Made by a program: the position numbers and the translations under genes. From JADYZU01 sp964540965 (GTDB lineage: Bacteria > Pseudomonadota > Alphaproteobacteria > Rhodobacterales > Rhodobacteraceae), in the NCBI GenBank assembly GCA_964540965.1, contig CAZIOT010000007.1, positions 124,001 to 188,000 of the forward strand: a stretch of DNA of 64,000 bases, given 5' to 3'. Position 1 is the stretch's first letter; the number at the start of each line of letters is the position of its first letter. This document shows positions 18,210-26,071 of the stretch, piece after piece. The notes under the pieces are model-generated. The model saw only the letters and a program-made list of their open reading frames with translations, ran no database searches and was not told where the DNA came from.

Positions 18210-18695
18210 ATGCGCCCTCTTGCCATCCTTGCCGCCGCCGCCATGCTGGTCAGCCTGTTCATGCCCTGGACTTCGGTCGACCTGCCTGGGCTTGCCGGGG
18301 GCGCCATACCATGGGACCTGATCGGTTCCATCGAGCCGACGATGGACAACCTGCAGGCCCTGATCGACACGCTGCCGTGGCAGGTGCTGCTGGTGCTGGC
18401 AAGCTTTCCGCTGGCGGCGCTGTTCCTGCTGTTCGCGCTGTTCGGCCTGCCGTCGCGCATCCTGGCGCTGCTGGCCGGCGGCATCGGGGTCGGCACCATC
18501 GGCTGGGGTATTTGGCAAGGCTATTCCGCCGCGCGTCAGGCGACTGCGGGTCTGGGGGTCGAACTGCCCAGCGGCATGATGCAGGACGCGCTGCGCTCGG
18601 CCGCCGGGATGATCGGCGCCGGCGGCTGGGCCTGGGGCGGCGGTGCGCTGATTCTGTTCCTGGCCGGGCTCTTCGGTTTCGGCCGCCGCATCTGA
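18210..18695 (+). CDS. Small integral membrane protein of unknown function
   Basis: A 161-residue hydrophobic protein with four likely transmembrane segments (about 4-20, 57-80, 83-102 and 136-157), the first possibly serving as a signal anchor. The loop between the first two carries PWTSVDLPGLAGG. I recognise no family. Its TGA is followed at once by the ATG of the methyltransferase gene (TGAATG), so the two form an operon. Confidence 0.75.
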   Translation: MRPLAILAAAAMLVSLFMPWTSVDLPGLAGGAIPWDLIGSIEPTMDNLQALIDTLPWQVLLVLASFPLAALFLLFALFGLPSRILALLAGGIGVGTIGWGIWQGYSAARQATAGLGVELPSGMMQDALRSAAGMIGAGGWAWGGGALILFLAGLFGFGRRI

Positions 18696-19346
18696 ATGGC
18701 CTTCACCGATCCGGCCTCGGTCGCGGCCTATGCCGACGATGCCGCCCGCAAGGTGCCGGGTCTGGCCGATCTGCACCGCATGGTGGCGCTGATCCTGGGC
18801 GAAACCGCGCCGCCCGCCGCCCGGGTTTTGGTCGTCGGCGCCGGCGGCGGGATGGAGATTGCGGCGCTGGCCGCCGCCCATCCCGGCTGGCACTTTGACG
18901 GCGTGGACCCATCGCCGGCGATGCTGGCGCAGGCCCGCGCCGCGACGGCAGGCCATGCCGGGCGGGTGACGCTTGCCGAAGGCACCGCTGATGACGCGCC
19001 GGATGGACCGTTCGACGCCGCCACCTGCCTTCTGGTGCTGCATTTCCTCGACCGCGACGCCCGGCTTGCCACGCTGCGCGCCATCCGCCGCCGCCTGCGC
19101 CCCGGCGCGGCCCTGGTCACAGCCCATCATGCCCCGCCCGCCGGGCCCTGGCTGGCGCGGACCGCTGCCTTTGCCCTTGGGCCGGGTGCCGACCCGGCGC
19201 AGGCAGCGGCTTCGGCCCGGACCATGGCGGAACGGTTGCCGCTCCTCACGCCCGATGCCGAGGAAGCCCTGCTGCACGAGGCGGGATTCGCGCAGGTTGA
19301 CCTGTTCTGGGCCGCCTTGTCGTTCCGCGGCTGGATCGCGCGGTAG
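18696..19346 (+). CDS. Class I SAM-dependent methyltransferase
   Basis: A 216-residue Rossmann-fold methyltransferase. Motif I reads VLVVGAGGGMEI (about 45-56), followed by the acidic GVDPSPAML and the LLVLHFLDRDARLATL segment. Substrate is unknown; a small-molecule target is the usual outcome for this size. It begins directly after the stop of the membrane protein and ends convergently with the retropepsin-like gene. Confidence 0.86.
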   Translation: MAFTDPASVAAYADDAARKVPGLADLHRMVALILGETAPPAARVLVVGAGGGMEIAALAAAHPGWHFDGVDPSPAMLAQARAATAGHAGRVTLAEGTADDAPDGPFDAATCLLVLHFLDRDARLATLRAIRRRLRPGAALVTAHHAPPAGPWLARTAAFALGPGADPAQAAASARTMAERLPLLTPDAEEALLHEAGFAQVDLFWAALSFRGWIAR

Positions 19347-19354
19347 GGCGGCCC

Positions 19355-19933
19355 TTAGCGGGTCAGCACCAGCGTGCCCGCCTCGATCTCGATCCGGGAA
19401 AAGCGGTGCAGATAGGCCATGCCCAGAAGCGAGCCCGCCATCTCTCCGCCATTGACCACCGCGCGCACATCGGTGTCGGTCACCGGGCCGAAGGTCACGT
19501 TGTCCAGCGTGACCGGCGCCGTTTCGACCGATCCGTTCGCCGTCTGCGCCTGACCGAAGAAGGTCAGCCCCGCCAGGTCGATACCGGCGCGGGCGGCATC
19601 CGCGCGCGTCAGCACGATGTCGCTCGCGCCGGTGTCGACGATAAAGTCGATGGGCGTGCCGTTCACCACAACCGTCGCATGGTAATGGCCGTCGCGACCC
19701 ACCGGAAGTTCGATCCGGCCGTCCTCCATCACCGCCTGCATCGGCGCGACCTGGCCGCGGATGTCCTGCCAAAGGCCGTAGCCCGCGACGAGGCCGACAA
19801 AGATCAGCGCCCATACCGCGATCTGCTGCAGGCTGCGGCCAGGGTTGCCGCGCATCTGCATGAGAAACCAGCCCAGAAGGGCGGCGGCCAGCAGGGCTAG
19901 CCAGATGAAGCGGGCGGTCAGGTCGGCGTCCAT
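19355..19933 (-). CDS. Membrane-anchored retropepsin-like aspartic protease (TIGR02281 type)
   Basis: A 192-residue protein with two N-terminal hydrophobic segments (about 8-26 and 38-56) and a single retropepsin domain bearing the catalytic FIVDTGASDIVLT at about 97-109. Such proteins must dimerise to form an active site. The domain probably faces the periplasm. The ATG at 19933 is preferred over the GTG one codon upstream. It is 16 bases downstream of the marC gene on the same strand. Confidence 0.86.
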   Translation of the reverse strand: MDADLTARFIWLALLAAALLGWFLMQMRGNPGRSLQQIAVWALIFVGLVAGYGLWQDIRGQVAPMQAVMEDGRIELPVGRDGHYHATVVVNGTPIDFIVDTGASDIVLTRADAARAGIDLAGLTFFGQAQTANGSVETAPVTLDNVTFGPVTDTDVRAVVNGGEMAGSLLGMAYLHRFSRIEIEAGTLVLTR

Positions 19934-19949
19934 CACCCCAATCTAGGGG

Positions 19950-20576
19950 CTAGCCCGCCAGTCCGCCAGAGCGCAGCCCGTCAAGAATGAACTGGATGGC
20001 CAGCGCCGCCAGCAGCATGCCCAGAACCCGCGTCACCACGTTGATGCCGACCCGGCCCAGCACCCGCTCGATCAGCGGCGCGATGGCGAAGGTGGCCAGC
20101 ACGACAGCCAGGTTCGCCGCCAGCACAAGCGCGATGATGACGAGATCCGCCGTGCCCTCGGCGCGGCTGGCGAACAGGATGATCGTGGTGATGGCACCGG
20201 GACCGACGATCAGCGGAATGGCCAGCGGAAACACCGAAGGGTCATGGCCGGGATCGGCGCCGTCCTCGGCATTGCCGCGCCGCCGGGTCTGCCGCCGCTC
20301 GAACAGCATGTCGAGCGCGGTGAGGAACAGAAGGATGCCGCCGGCGATGCGGAAGGCCGGGATGGTGATGCCGACAAAGGCCAGCACCGCCTCGCCCAGC
20401 AGCAGGAACACCAGCATCAGCACGCCGGCGACCATGCAGGCACGGCGGCCGATGGCGCGGCGATGCGCCGGATCCATGCCCTGGGTCAACGCCATGTAAA
20501 GCGGCGCCAGCCCCGGCGGGTCGATGATGATGAACATCGTCGTGAAGGCGGTGATGATGGCGGCAAGATCGCTCAT
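19950..20576 (-). CDS. MarC family integral membrane protein
   Basis: A 208-residue protein of the MarC/NAAT family with about six transmembrane helices. Family features are FIIIDPPGLAPLYMALT near the start and PLIVGPGAITTIILFA in the middle. The family is described as possible amino-acid transporters, but a transported substrate is not proven for most members. I start it at the ATG at 20576; the open frame continues upstream through unrelated sequence antisense to the next gene. Confidence 0.9.
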   Translation of the reverse strand: MSDLAAIITAFTTMFIIIDPPGLAPLYMALTQGMDPAHRRAIGRRACMVAGVLMLVFLLLGEAVLAFVGITIPAFRIAGGILLFLTALDMLFERRQTRRRGNAEDGADPGHDPSVFPLAIPLIVGPGAITTIILFASRAEGTADLVIIALVLAANLAVVLATFAIAPLIERVLGRVGINVVTRVLGMLLAALAIQFILDGLRSGGLAG

Positions 20577-20693
20577 GGCCGCAACCTGACCGCGGCGGGG
20601 GATTCGGTCAACGGGGGCGATCACCCTTGGGTGAACGCGTCTGGCGGCGGCCGTGGCCTTGGCTATTGTAGCGCCAGAAAGCGAAGGTGGCCG

Positions 20694-21548
20694 ATGCGTT
20701 CCGTTCTTGCCCTTGCCCTTGTCCTGTGGCCCGCGATCACGCCGGCCGAGGAGATTGCCGGCGCCGATGCCGTCTTTGACGGTGACCTGGCCCAGTGCAG
20801 CAAACGGCCCTGGGACGCGGCCTTTGCCGATTGCCTTGCCACGCTTGGTGCCGCCGAACCCGCGGTCGCCCTTGCCGAACGGCTTCTTGCCGACCCCGAA
20901 ATCGCCACCGCCGGCGTGCTGACCGGTTTCGCAGAGCGTGGCACGGTCGATCTTGGCACCGTCCTTTTCCCGGCAATGGCCAATGGCAACCTGCAGGCGC
21001 TGTTCCTGAACGGCACCCCGCCGCTGCTGTCGCCGATGGCGCTTGCGTTCGCCGTGCCCGGCGACCGCGCCGCGATGGCGCTGCGCGCCACCCACCCCGA
21101 GGCGATGGCGGCCGGCCCGCCCGAGGCCACGGGCTATCGCGACCTGCCCGGCGGCGGCCAGCGTTTCGTGCTGACCGACCGCATCACCGAAGGCTGCCGT
21201 GCCTGCGCGGTGCTGGCGGTGCAGGTCGGTTATGCCGATTTCGCCGACGGCACATTGCGCGACAGCCGCGCCGCCGCCTGGGTCGCCCCCGAGGTCGCGC
21301 TGGAGGGCGAGGCGGCGCTTGCCGCGATGCTGGCGGGCGACGCCGCTGTGCTGCAGTACCGGCTGCTGGTCGCCGGCCACGATACCGGCCCGGCCGATGG
21401 CGTCACCGGGCCACGGACTCTGGCCGAACTCGACGCCTTCCTGGCTGAAAACTGCCTGCCGTCGCGGGTGGCGGAGCCCGAGATCCGCGAACCGTCGCTG
21501 CGCGTGCTGGCGGGGCTTGACGCGCCGGCCTGCGGCGGCGCGGAGTAG
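20694..21548 (+). CDS. Secreted protein with C-terminal peptidoglycan-binding-like module
   Basis: A 284-residue protein with a signal peptide (MRSVLALALVLWPAITPAEE). The body carries cysteines at about 34 and 46 and the pair CRAC near 165, plus C-terminal cysteines, consistent with an oxidised periplasmic protein. Near 225-250 the sequence YRLLVAGHDTGPADGVTGPR resembles a PG_binding_1 motif. Catalytic function is not apparent. GAAGGTGG precedes the ATG at 20694. It diverges from marC. Confidence 0.72.
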   Translation: MRSVLALALVLWPAITPAEEIAGADAVFDGDLAQCSKRPWDAAFADCLATLGAAEPAVALAERLLADPEIATAGVLTGFAERGTVDLGTVLFPAMANGNLQALFLNGTPPLLSPMALAFAVPGDRAAMALRATHPEAMAAGPPEATGYRDLPGGGQRFVLTDRITEGCRACAVLAVQVGYADFADGTLRDSRAAAWVAPEVALEGEAALAAMLAGDAAVLQYRLLVAGHDTGPADGVTGPRTLAELDAFLAENCLPSRVAEPEIREPSLRVLAGLDAPACGGAE

Positions 21549-21732
21549 GCCGCGGCGGCAACACAGGCGCCGCCCCTCGGCCTGCGGCCGCCCTGTCAGC
21601 CTCATCAGACTCGCGGCGGCATCCCCCGGGATATTTGCGCGCAAACCGTCCCGCAAGAAACCAGCCCCATGACGATCCCTGCGTCCCCGCCTGTTCCGCG
21701 ATGCCGCCACCAGGCTGAGACTTCCTTGCCCC
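21549..21732. other. Non-coding gap with a partial repeat motif
   Basis: No gene is seen between the secreted protein and the repeat at 21733. It contains CCCCCGGGATATTTG at about 21623-21637, resembling the arm of the composite repeat, fused to the perfect 12-base palindrome TTTGCGCGCAAA (21634-21645). Confidence 0.6.
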
Positions 21733-21780
21733 CATTCTTCGTCCACAAATATCCCGGGGCCCGGGGCAGCGCCCCGGGGG
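21733..21780. repeat. Composite repeat (copy 2)
   Basis: Starts CATTCTTCGTCCACAAATAT on the + strand, then CCCGGGG, and runs into an 8-bp stem (21760-21767 with 21771-21778, loop AGC). It lies between the convergent secreted-protein gene and the ABC-F gene, a position suited to a bidirectional terminator. Confidence 0.8.
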
Positions 21781-21806
21781 CCGGGCGCGTGCGGTACGCA
21801 GGACGC

Positions 21807-23645
21807 TCAGCCCTCGGCCGCCTCAAGCCGTTCCTGTGCCGTCATCCACAGGCTTTCGGCGCGGTGCAGCCCGTCCATCAGTTCGGCATATTTGCGGTTC
21901 CAGACCTCGAGTTCGCCCTTGCGGTCGTCCTCGTAGAGCGCGGGATCGGCCAGCCTCTTGGCCAGGGTGTCGCGCATCTCCTCGATCTTGCCCAGCCGGT
22001 CCTCGCATTTGCGCACTTCGGCGCGCAGCGCCAGAATCGCCTCGCGCGAGGGTTTCGCGGCTTTCGGCCGCTCGACCTTTTCGGCCGGCTTGTCGGTGCC
22101 CAGCAGCATGGCGCGATAGGCGTCAAGGTCGTCGTCATAGGGCCGCACCCGGCCGTCCTTGACCAGCCACAGCCGGTCGGCGACCATCGACAGCAGGTGC
22201 ATGTCATGGCTGACCAGGATCACGGCGCCGTTGTAGGCGGTCAGCGCCTCGACCAGCGCCTCGCGGCTTTCGATGTCGAGGTGGTTGGTCGGCTCGTCCA
22301 GGATCAGAAGATGCGGCGCGTGGAAGGTGGCCAGCAAAAGCGACAGCCGCGCCTTCTGCCCGCCCGACAGCCGGGCGACCACGGTTTCCGCCTGTGCCGC
22401 CTGCAGGCCAAAGCCGGCCAGCCGCGCCCGGTGCCGCGTCGGATGTTCGTCGGGCAGGACCCGGCGCAGGTGATCGAGCGGCGTTTCGTCGACGTATAGT
22501 TCGTCCACCTGATGCTGGGCGAAGAACCCGATGCGCAGCCGGTTCGACTGCACCTTGCGCCCCTTCATCAGGGGCAGGCGGTCGGACAGCAGTTTCGCCA
22601 GCGTGGTCTTGCCCTCGCCATTGCGGCCCAGAAGCGCGATGCGGTCGTCCAGGTCGATGCGCAGGTCGAGGTTGCCCAGCACGACGCGGTCGCCGTAACC
22701 CACGGCGCCGCCTTCGGTGGTGATGATCGGCGGGGCCAGCTCCTCGGGCGCGGGAAAGGTAAAGACGGTGCGCGCCGCATCCTCGGGCACGCGGATCGTC
22801 TCCATCTTTTCCAGCATCTTGACGCGGGATTGCGCCTGTTTCGCCTTGGTCGCCTTGGCCTTGAAACGGTCGACGAAACTTTGCAGATGCGCCCGCCGCT
22901 CCTCCTGCTTTTTCGCCTGGGCCATCAGGTTGGCGCGCTGTTCGGCGCGCAGGCGGGCGAACTGGTCGTAGGGGCCGGGCCAGTAGGTCAGCTTGCGGTT
23001 TTCCAGATGCAGGATGCCGGTGACCGAGCGGTTCAGAAGCTCGCGGTCATGGCTGACGATCACGACGGTATGGGGATATTTCGCGATATAGCTTTCCAGC
23101 CACAGCGCGCCTTCAAGGTCGAGGTAGTTGGTCGGCTCGTCCAGCAGCAGCAGGTCGGGCTGCGCGAACAGCACCGCGGCCAGGGCAACGCGCATTCGCC
23201 AGCCGCCGGAAAAGGCCGAACAGGGCATAAGCGTTTCGGCATCGGTAAAGCCAAGGCCCTTGAGGATCGCCGTCGCCCGCGCCTCGCCCGACCAGGCGTC
23301 GATATCGGCAAGACGGGTCTGGATTTCGGCGATGCGGTGCGGGTCGTCCGAATGTTCGGCCAGAAGGCTGGCGCGTTCGGTATCGGCGGCCAGCACGGTG
23401 TCCAGCAGCGACACGCCGGACCCCGGCACCTCTTGCGCGACGCCGCCGATGCGGGCGGCGCGCGGCAGCTCGATCTCGCCCGAATCGAGGTGCAGCTCGC
23501 CCCGGATCAGCTTGAAGAGCGTGGTCTTGCCGGCGCCGTTGCGCCCGACAAGGCCAACCTTGTGGCCGGTGGGAATCGTGGCCGAGGCGCCCTCGAACAG
23601 GGGGCGGCCTTCGATGGAATAGGTGATGTCGGTGATGCGCAGCAT
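21807..23645 (-). CDS. ABC-F family ATPase (YheS/Uup-like)
   Basis: A 612-residue cytosolic protein with two ABC domains and no membrane part, as in ribosome-associated translation factors. Domain 1 has Walker A GRNGAGKTT at 34-42, SGGWRMRVALA and LLLLDEPTNYLDLE. A basic linker (about 230-290) contains the arginine- and lysine-rich coil. Domain 2 has GRNGEGKTT, LSGGQKARLSLL and LLILDEPTNHLDIE. A C-terminal coiled-coil follows (about 535-610). The exact paralogue and any antibiotic-protection role cannot be decided here. Start at 23645. Confidence 0.93.
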   Translation of the reverse strand: MLRITDITYSIEGRPLFEGASATIPTGHKVGLVGRNGAGKTTLFKLIRGELHLDSGEIELPRAARIGGVAQEVPGSGVSLLDTVLAADTERASLLAEHSDDPHRIAEIQTRLADIDAWSGEARATAILKGLGFTDAETLMPCSAFSGGWRMRVALAAVLFAQPDLLLLDEPTNYLDLEGALWLESYIAKYPHTVVIVSHDRELLNRSVTGILHLENRKLTYWPGPYDQFARLRAEQRANLMAQAKKQEERRAHLQSFVDRFKAKATKAKQAQSRVKMLEKMETIRVPEDAARTVFTFPAPEELAPPIITTEGGAVGYGDRVVLGNLDLRIDLDDRIALLGRNGEGKTTLAKLLSDRLPLMKGRKVQSNRLRIGFFAQHQVDELYVDETPLDHLRRVLPDEHPTRHRARLAGFGLQAAQAETVVARLSGGQKARLSLLLATFHAPHLLILDEPTNHLDIESREALVEALTAYNGAVILVSHDMHLLSMVADRLWLVKDGRVRPYDDDLDAYRAMLLGTDKPAEKVERPKAAKPSREAILALRAEVRKCEDRLGKIEEMRDTLAKRLADPALYEDDRKGELEVWNRKYAELMDGLHRAESLWMTAQERLEAAEG

Positions 23646-23805
23646 GTCGCGGGGGATGCCCCAAGGTGGCGGGGCCGTCAATCCGGTCACGGGCCTTGCC
23701 ACCCGGCCCGCGTGGCCGATCCCGTCTTTTCAGGCGCAAAGCCGCGTGATACGGCGGCGCAGCAAATTCACCGGCATTCTGACCCCGCCGGCAACGGAGA
23801 CCATC

Positions 23806-24228
23806 ATGGCCATCGAACGCACCCTGTCCATCATCAAGCCCGACGCGACCGCGCGCAACCTGACCGGCAAGATCAACGCCAAGTTCGAGGATGCCGGCCT
23901 GCGCATCGTCGCGCAGAAGCGGGTCCGGCTGTCGCTTGCTCAGGCGCAGCAGTTCTACGCCGTCCACTCGCACCGGCCGTTCTTCGGCGAACTGACCGAA
24001 TTCATGGCCTCGGGCCCGGTCGTGCTGCAGGTGCTGGAAGGCGAAGGCGCCATCCTCAAGAACCGCGAAGTCATGGGCGCGACCAACCCCAAGGACGCCG
24101 CGCCGGGCACGATCCGCGCCGAATTCGCGCTGTCGGTCGGGGAAAACTCGGTCCACGGCTCGGACGCGCCGGAAACCGCGGCTCAGGAAATCGCGTTCTT
24201 CTTTGCCGGGATGGAAATCGCGGGCTGA
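23806..24228 (+). CDS. ndk: Nucleoside diphosphate kinase
   Basis: Transfers the gamma phosphate between nucleoside triphosphates through a phosphohistidine. The 140-residue protein has the active-site motif NSVHGSDA with catalytic His117, and the N-terminal ERTLSIIKPDA. Length is typical. A GGAG lies seven bases before the ATG. It diverges from the ABC-F gene and is followed by a strong hairpin. Confidence 0.97.
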   Translation: MAIERTLSIIKPDATARNLTGKINAKFEDAGLRIVAQKRVRLSLAQAQQFYAVHSHRPFFGELTEFMASGPVVLQVLEGEGAILKNREVMGATNPKDAAPGTIRAEFALSVGENSVHGSDAPETAAQEIAFFFAGMEIAG

Positions 24229-24243
24229 GACCGGGCGTTGTCC

Positions 24244-24278
24244 CACCCACGCCACGGCATGATCCCGTGGCGTGGGTG
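24244..24278. terminator. Strong inverted repeat after ndk
   Basis: Perfect 14-bp stem (24244-24257 with 24265-24278) and a 7-base loop between the convergent ndk and zinc-ribbon genes. No T-run follows; it probably serves both strands. Confidence 0.75.
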
Positions 24279-24295
24279 CCAACCCAAGGACAGCC

Positions 24296-24532
24296 CTACG
24301 GCTCGAACCTGACCTTGTGCCAGCCGCGCTGGGCGCAGGACGGGCAGTGCAGGCGGGTGGCGGGCTTGCCGCTGGCGCCGCCGCGCATCCCGCCCAGATC
24401 CCAGATGCTGGTGCGATGCCCGCAATTCGGGCAGGTCGCGATCCACTTTCGTGACTGCGCCTCGTGTCGGGCAAAGCTTTCGGCGGACATCCAGCGCTTG
24501 AAGAACCGCTGCAGGCGGGACAATTCCGGCAT
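24296..24532 (-). CDS. Small zinc-ribbon protein
   Basis: A 78-residue protein with two CxxC knuckles, CPNCGHRTS (about 34-42) and CPSCAQRGW (about 63-71), separated by a conserved-looking IWDLGGMRGGASGKP segment, and a basic aromatic N-terminus (LQRFFKRWM). The spacing fits one structural zinc ribbon, suggesting RNA, DNA or protein binding. I recall similar short proteins in alphaproteobacteria but know no function. Confidence 0.7.
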   Translation of the reverse strand: MPELSRLQRFFKRWMSAESFARHEAQSRKWIATCPNCGHRTSIWDLGGMRGGASGKPATRLHCPSCAQRGWHKVRFEP

Positions 24533-24550
24533 GGCAGACCCCGCGGGGAA

Positions 24551-24568
24551 GGTGGGCGTCAGCCCACC
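24551..24568. terminator. GGTGGGC/GCCCACC hairpin (dispersed repeat, copy 1)
   Basis: A 7-bp stem (24551-24557 with 24562-24568) and loop GTCA, just past the stop of the lytic transglycosylase gene. It belongs to the same family as 27642-27698 and 49297-49314, all carrying the GGTGGGC arm and an adjoining CCCTAC or GTAGGG. Confidence 0.65.
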
Positions 24569-24574
24569 CTACGC

Positions 24575-25057
24575 CTAACCGCAGGCTGACGCCACTTCGC
24601 TGTCGCGCAGGCCGGTTTCGACCAGAAGGCAGCGGTTGCGCGCCTCGTAGTAATAGCCGCGCGCATACCAGCCCACCGCCTCGTCGATCGAGCCATCCGA
24701 CACCAGCCAGGCGCCGCGCAGATAGGCACCGGCATACCGCAGGTTGGTTTCGGCATCGAGCAGCCCCTCGACCGGGCCTTCATAGCCCATGCCGCGCGCC
24801 GTTTCGGGCAGGATCTGCATCAGCCCGTAATAGGGCCCGTTGCGCGCCCCGGCGTTGTAGTCGCTTTCGCGCTGGATGACGCGATGCAGCAGTTCCGGCG
24901 GCATGTCGTAGAAGGCGGCATATTCGTTGATCAGCTGCCGCATCTGCGGCGTCTCGCCGGCGTTCAGCCCGGCGGGGGCGACGGGTTCCGGGGCCGGGGC
25001 GGGGCGGCCGCAGGCGGCAAGCACCGCCAGCGCGGCAAGAAGGGCAAGATTGCGCAA
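24575..25057 (-). CDS. Lytic transglycosylase-like lipoprotein (TTG start)
   Basis: Predicted to cleave peptidoglycan from the inner face of the outer membrane. The 160-residue product begins MRNLALLAALAVLAAC, a signal with a lipobox whose Cys16 would be lipidated. The SLT domain has catalytic Glu64 in QRESDYNAG and GLMQILPETARGM. I use the TTG at 25057 because it lies after a purine-rich AGCGGAG and exactly begins the signal peptide; no ATG fits. The open frame upstream has no signal and reads unlike protein. The C-terminal SLT tail (WYARGYYYEA) is intact. Confidence 0.82.
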   Translation of the reverse strand: MRNLALLAALAVLAACGRPAPAPEPVAPAGLNAGETPQMRQLINEYAAFYDMPPELLHRVIQRESDYNAGARNGPYYGLMQILPETARGMGYEGPVEGLLDAETNLRYAGAYLRGAWLVSDGSIDEAVGWYARGYYYEARNRCLLVETGLRDSEVASACG

Positions 25058-25182
25058 GGTCGGCTCCGCTCGGGTCGTGGTTGGCGCGACCCTAACGAGG
25101 GCGCCGATCACGGGAAAGGGAGGGGGGCGGGCGCGTTCCGGCAACCGGCAGGTTTCTGCCGGTTCCGGTTCATTCGCGACGG

Positions 25183-25578
25183 TCAGCCCGGATTCGCTTG
25201 CGGCGATGGGCGATCCCGGGACACGGGCGCTTGATCCGGGGGCAGGCTGCGCCGCCCCGGCGGTTCGACCAGCCCGAAGTCGCGCATGAAGTCGAGAAGC
25301 GCCCGTTCCGGCACCGCCGCGCCGGCCTTGATCGCATCGAACCGCTCGCGCAGAGCCGCCTTCTCGGCGCCCTTGCAGTCGTTCCACGGCCGCCCCTGCA
25401 GGGCCATGACCAGAACGTAATAGCCGATGAAATGCGGCCGCGCGCCGTTTTCGATCAGCCGCGCATAGGCGGCATCGGCGCCAAGCGCGCGCAGCGCCTC
25501 GGCGCTGGCGATGCCGGCCTTCAGGAAGGCCGCCTCGGTCGCCGGGCCCAGATTGGGAATCGTGGAAATCGCAGCCAT
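25183..25578 (-). CDS. TfoX C-terminal domain-like protein
   Basis: A 131-residue protein. Residues 1-85 match the TfoX/Sxy C-terminal helix-hairpin-helix-like domain (IPNLGPATEAAFLKAGI, LRALGADAAYARL, LVMALQGRPWNDC), which normally follows an N-terminal domain absent here. The tail (about 100-131) is proline-rich and probably disordered. Stand-alone versions occur in proteobacteria, with no assigned role. Confidence 0.78.
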   Translation of the reverse strand: MAAISTIPNLGPATEAAFLKAGIASAEALRALGADAAYARLIENGARPHFIGYYVLVMALQGRPWNDCKGAEKAALRERFDAIKAGAAVPERALLDFMRDFGLVEPPGRRSLPPDQAPVSRDRPSPQANPG

Positions 25579-25603
25579 GCGGTCAACTTGCCGCGCCAGA
25601 CAG

Positions 25604-25637
25604 AAAAGCGCCAGAGGTGCTGCCGGACCTCTGGCGC
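25604..25637 (-). terminator. Intrinsic terminator of the small ORF
   Basis: Perfect 11-bp stem (25608-25618 with 25627-25637), 8-base loop; on the minus strand it is followed by TTTT (25607-25604). This is the most typical Rho-independent terminator in the window and lies 55 bases past the stop of the 47-codon ORF. Confidence 0.85.
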
Positions 25638-25692
25638 CAGGCTCCCGAGATGCCCCGAGGGAGAAGCGGGGCCGGGTCGTGCCGTTTTTCTG

Positions 25693-25836
25693 TCAGATGC
25701 TCGCGAGATCGCGGAACACCGGATCGGGTTTCACCCCGTCTGTCTTTGCCGGAGCGGGCATCTGCTGCTGTTGCTGCATCTGCCCGCCCGCGGCGGTCTG
25801 CTGTTCGACGCCCTTGCTTGCCTGCACTTGCGCCAT
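25693..25836 (-). CDS. 47-residue glutamine-rich small protein (hypothetical)
   Basis: A short frame from ATG 25836 to TGA 25693. The product starts MAQVQASKGVEQQ, has a run of five glutamines (QMQQQQQM) in the middle and ends DPVFRDLASI. A GAGAGG lies about eight bases before the ATG and an intrinsic terminator follows, so a short transcript ending there is likely. The region could equally be a small RNA gene with a chance ORF. No signal peptide or membrane segment; no family recognised. Confidence 0.55.
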   Translation of the reverse strand: MAQVQASKGVEQQTAAGGQMQQQQQMPAPAKTDGVKPDPVFRDLASI

Positions 25837-26071
25837 ATCACTGCCTCTCGACTGTCTCCGGGGCGGAATTTCCCGTCCTCCGGTGGTATTGTTTCCAATA
25901 TTGCGCCGAAACCGGGCGCCGGTGGGGCCGGATTGTGGCCGGAATGTGGCATTTGCGCCGGCTGGACCGCATGGGCAGATTCCGCCTTGCGTCCGGCCGG
26001 TGGTTTGGGGTCAAAGACGGACAAGGCCATTGCGGTCAGAAATCCGGACCAATCCGACAGGGAGAGCGATC

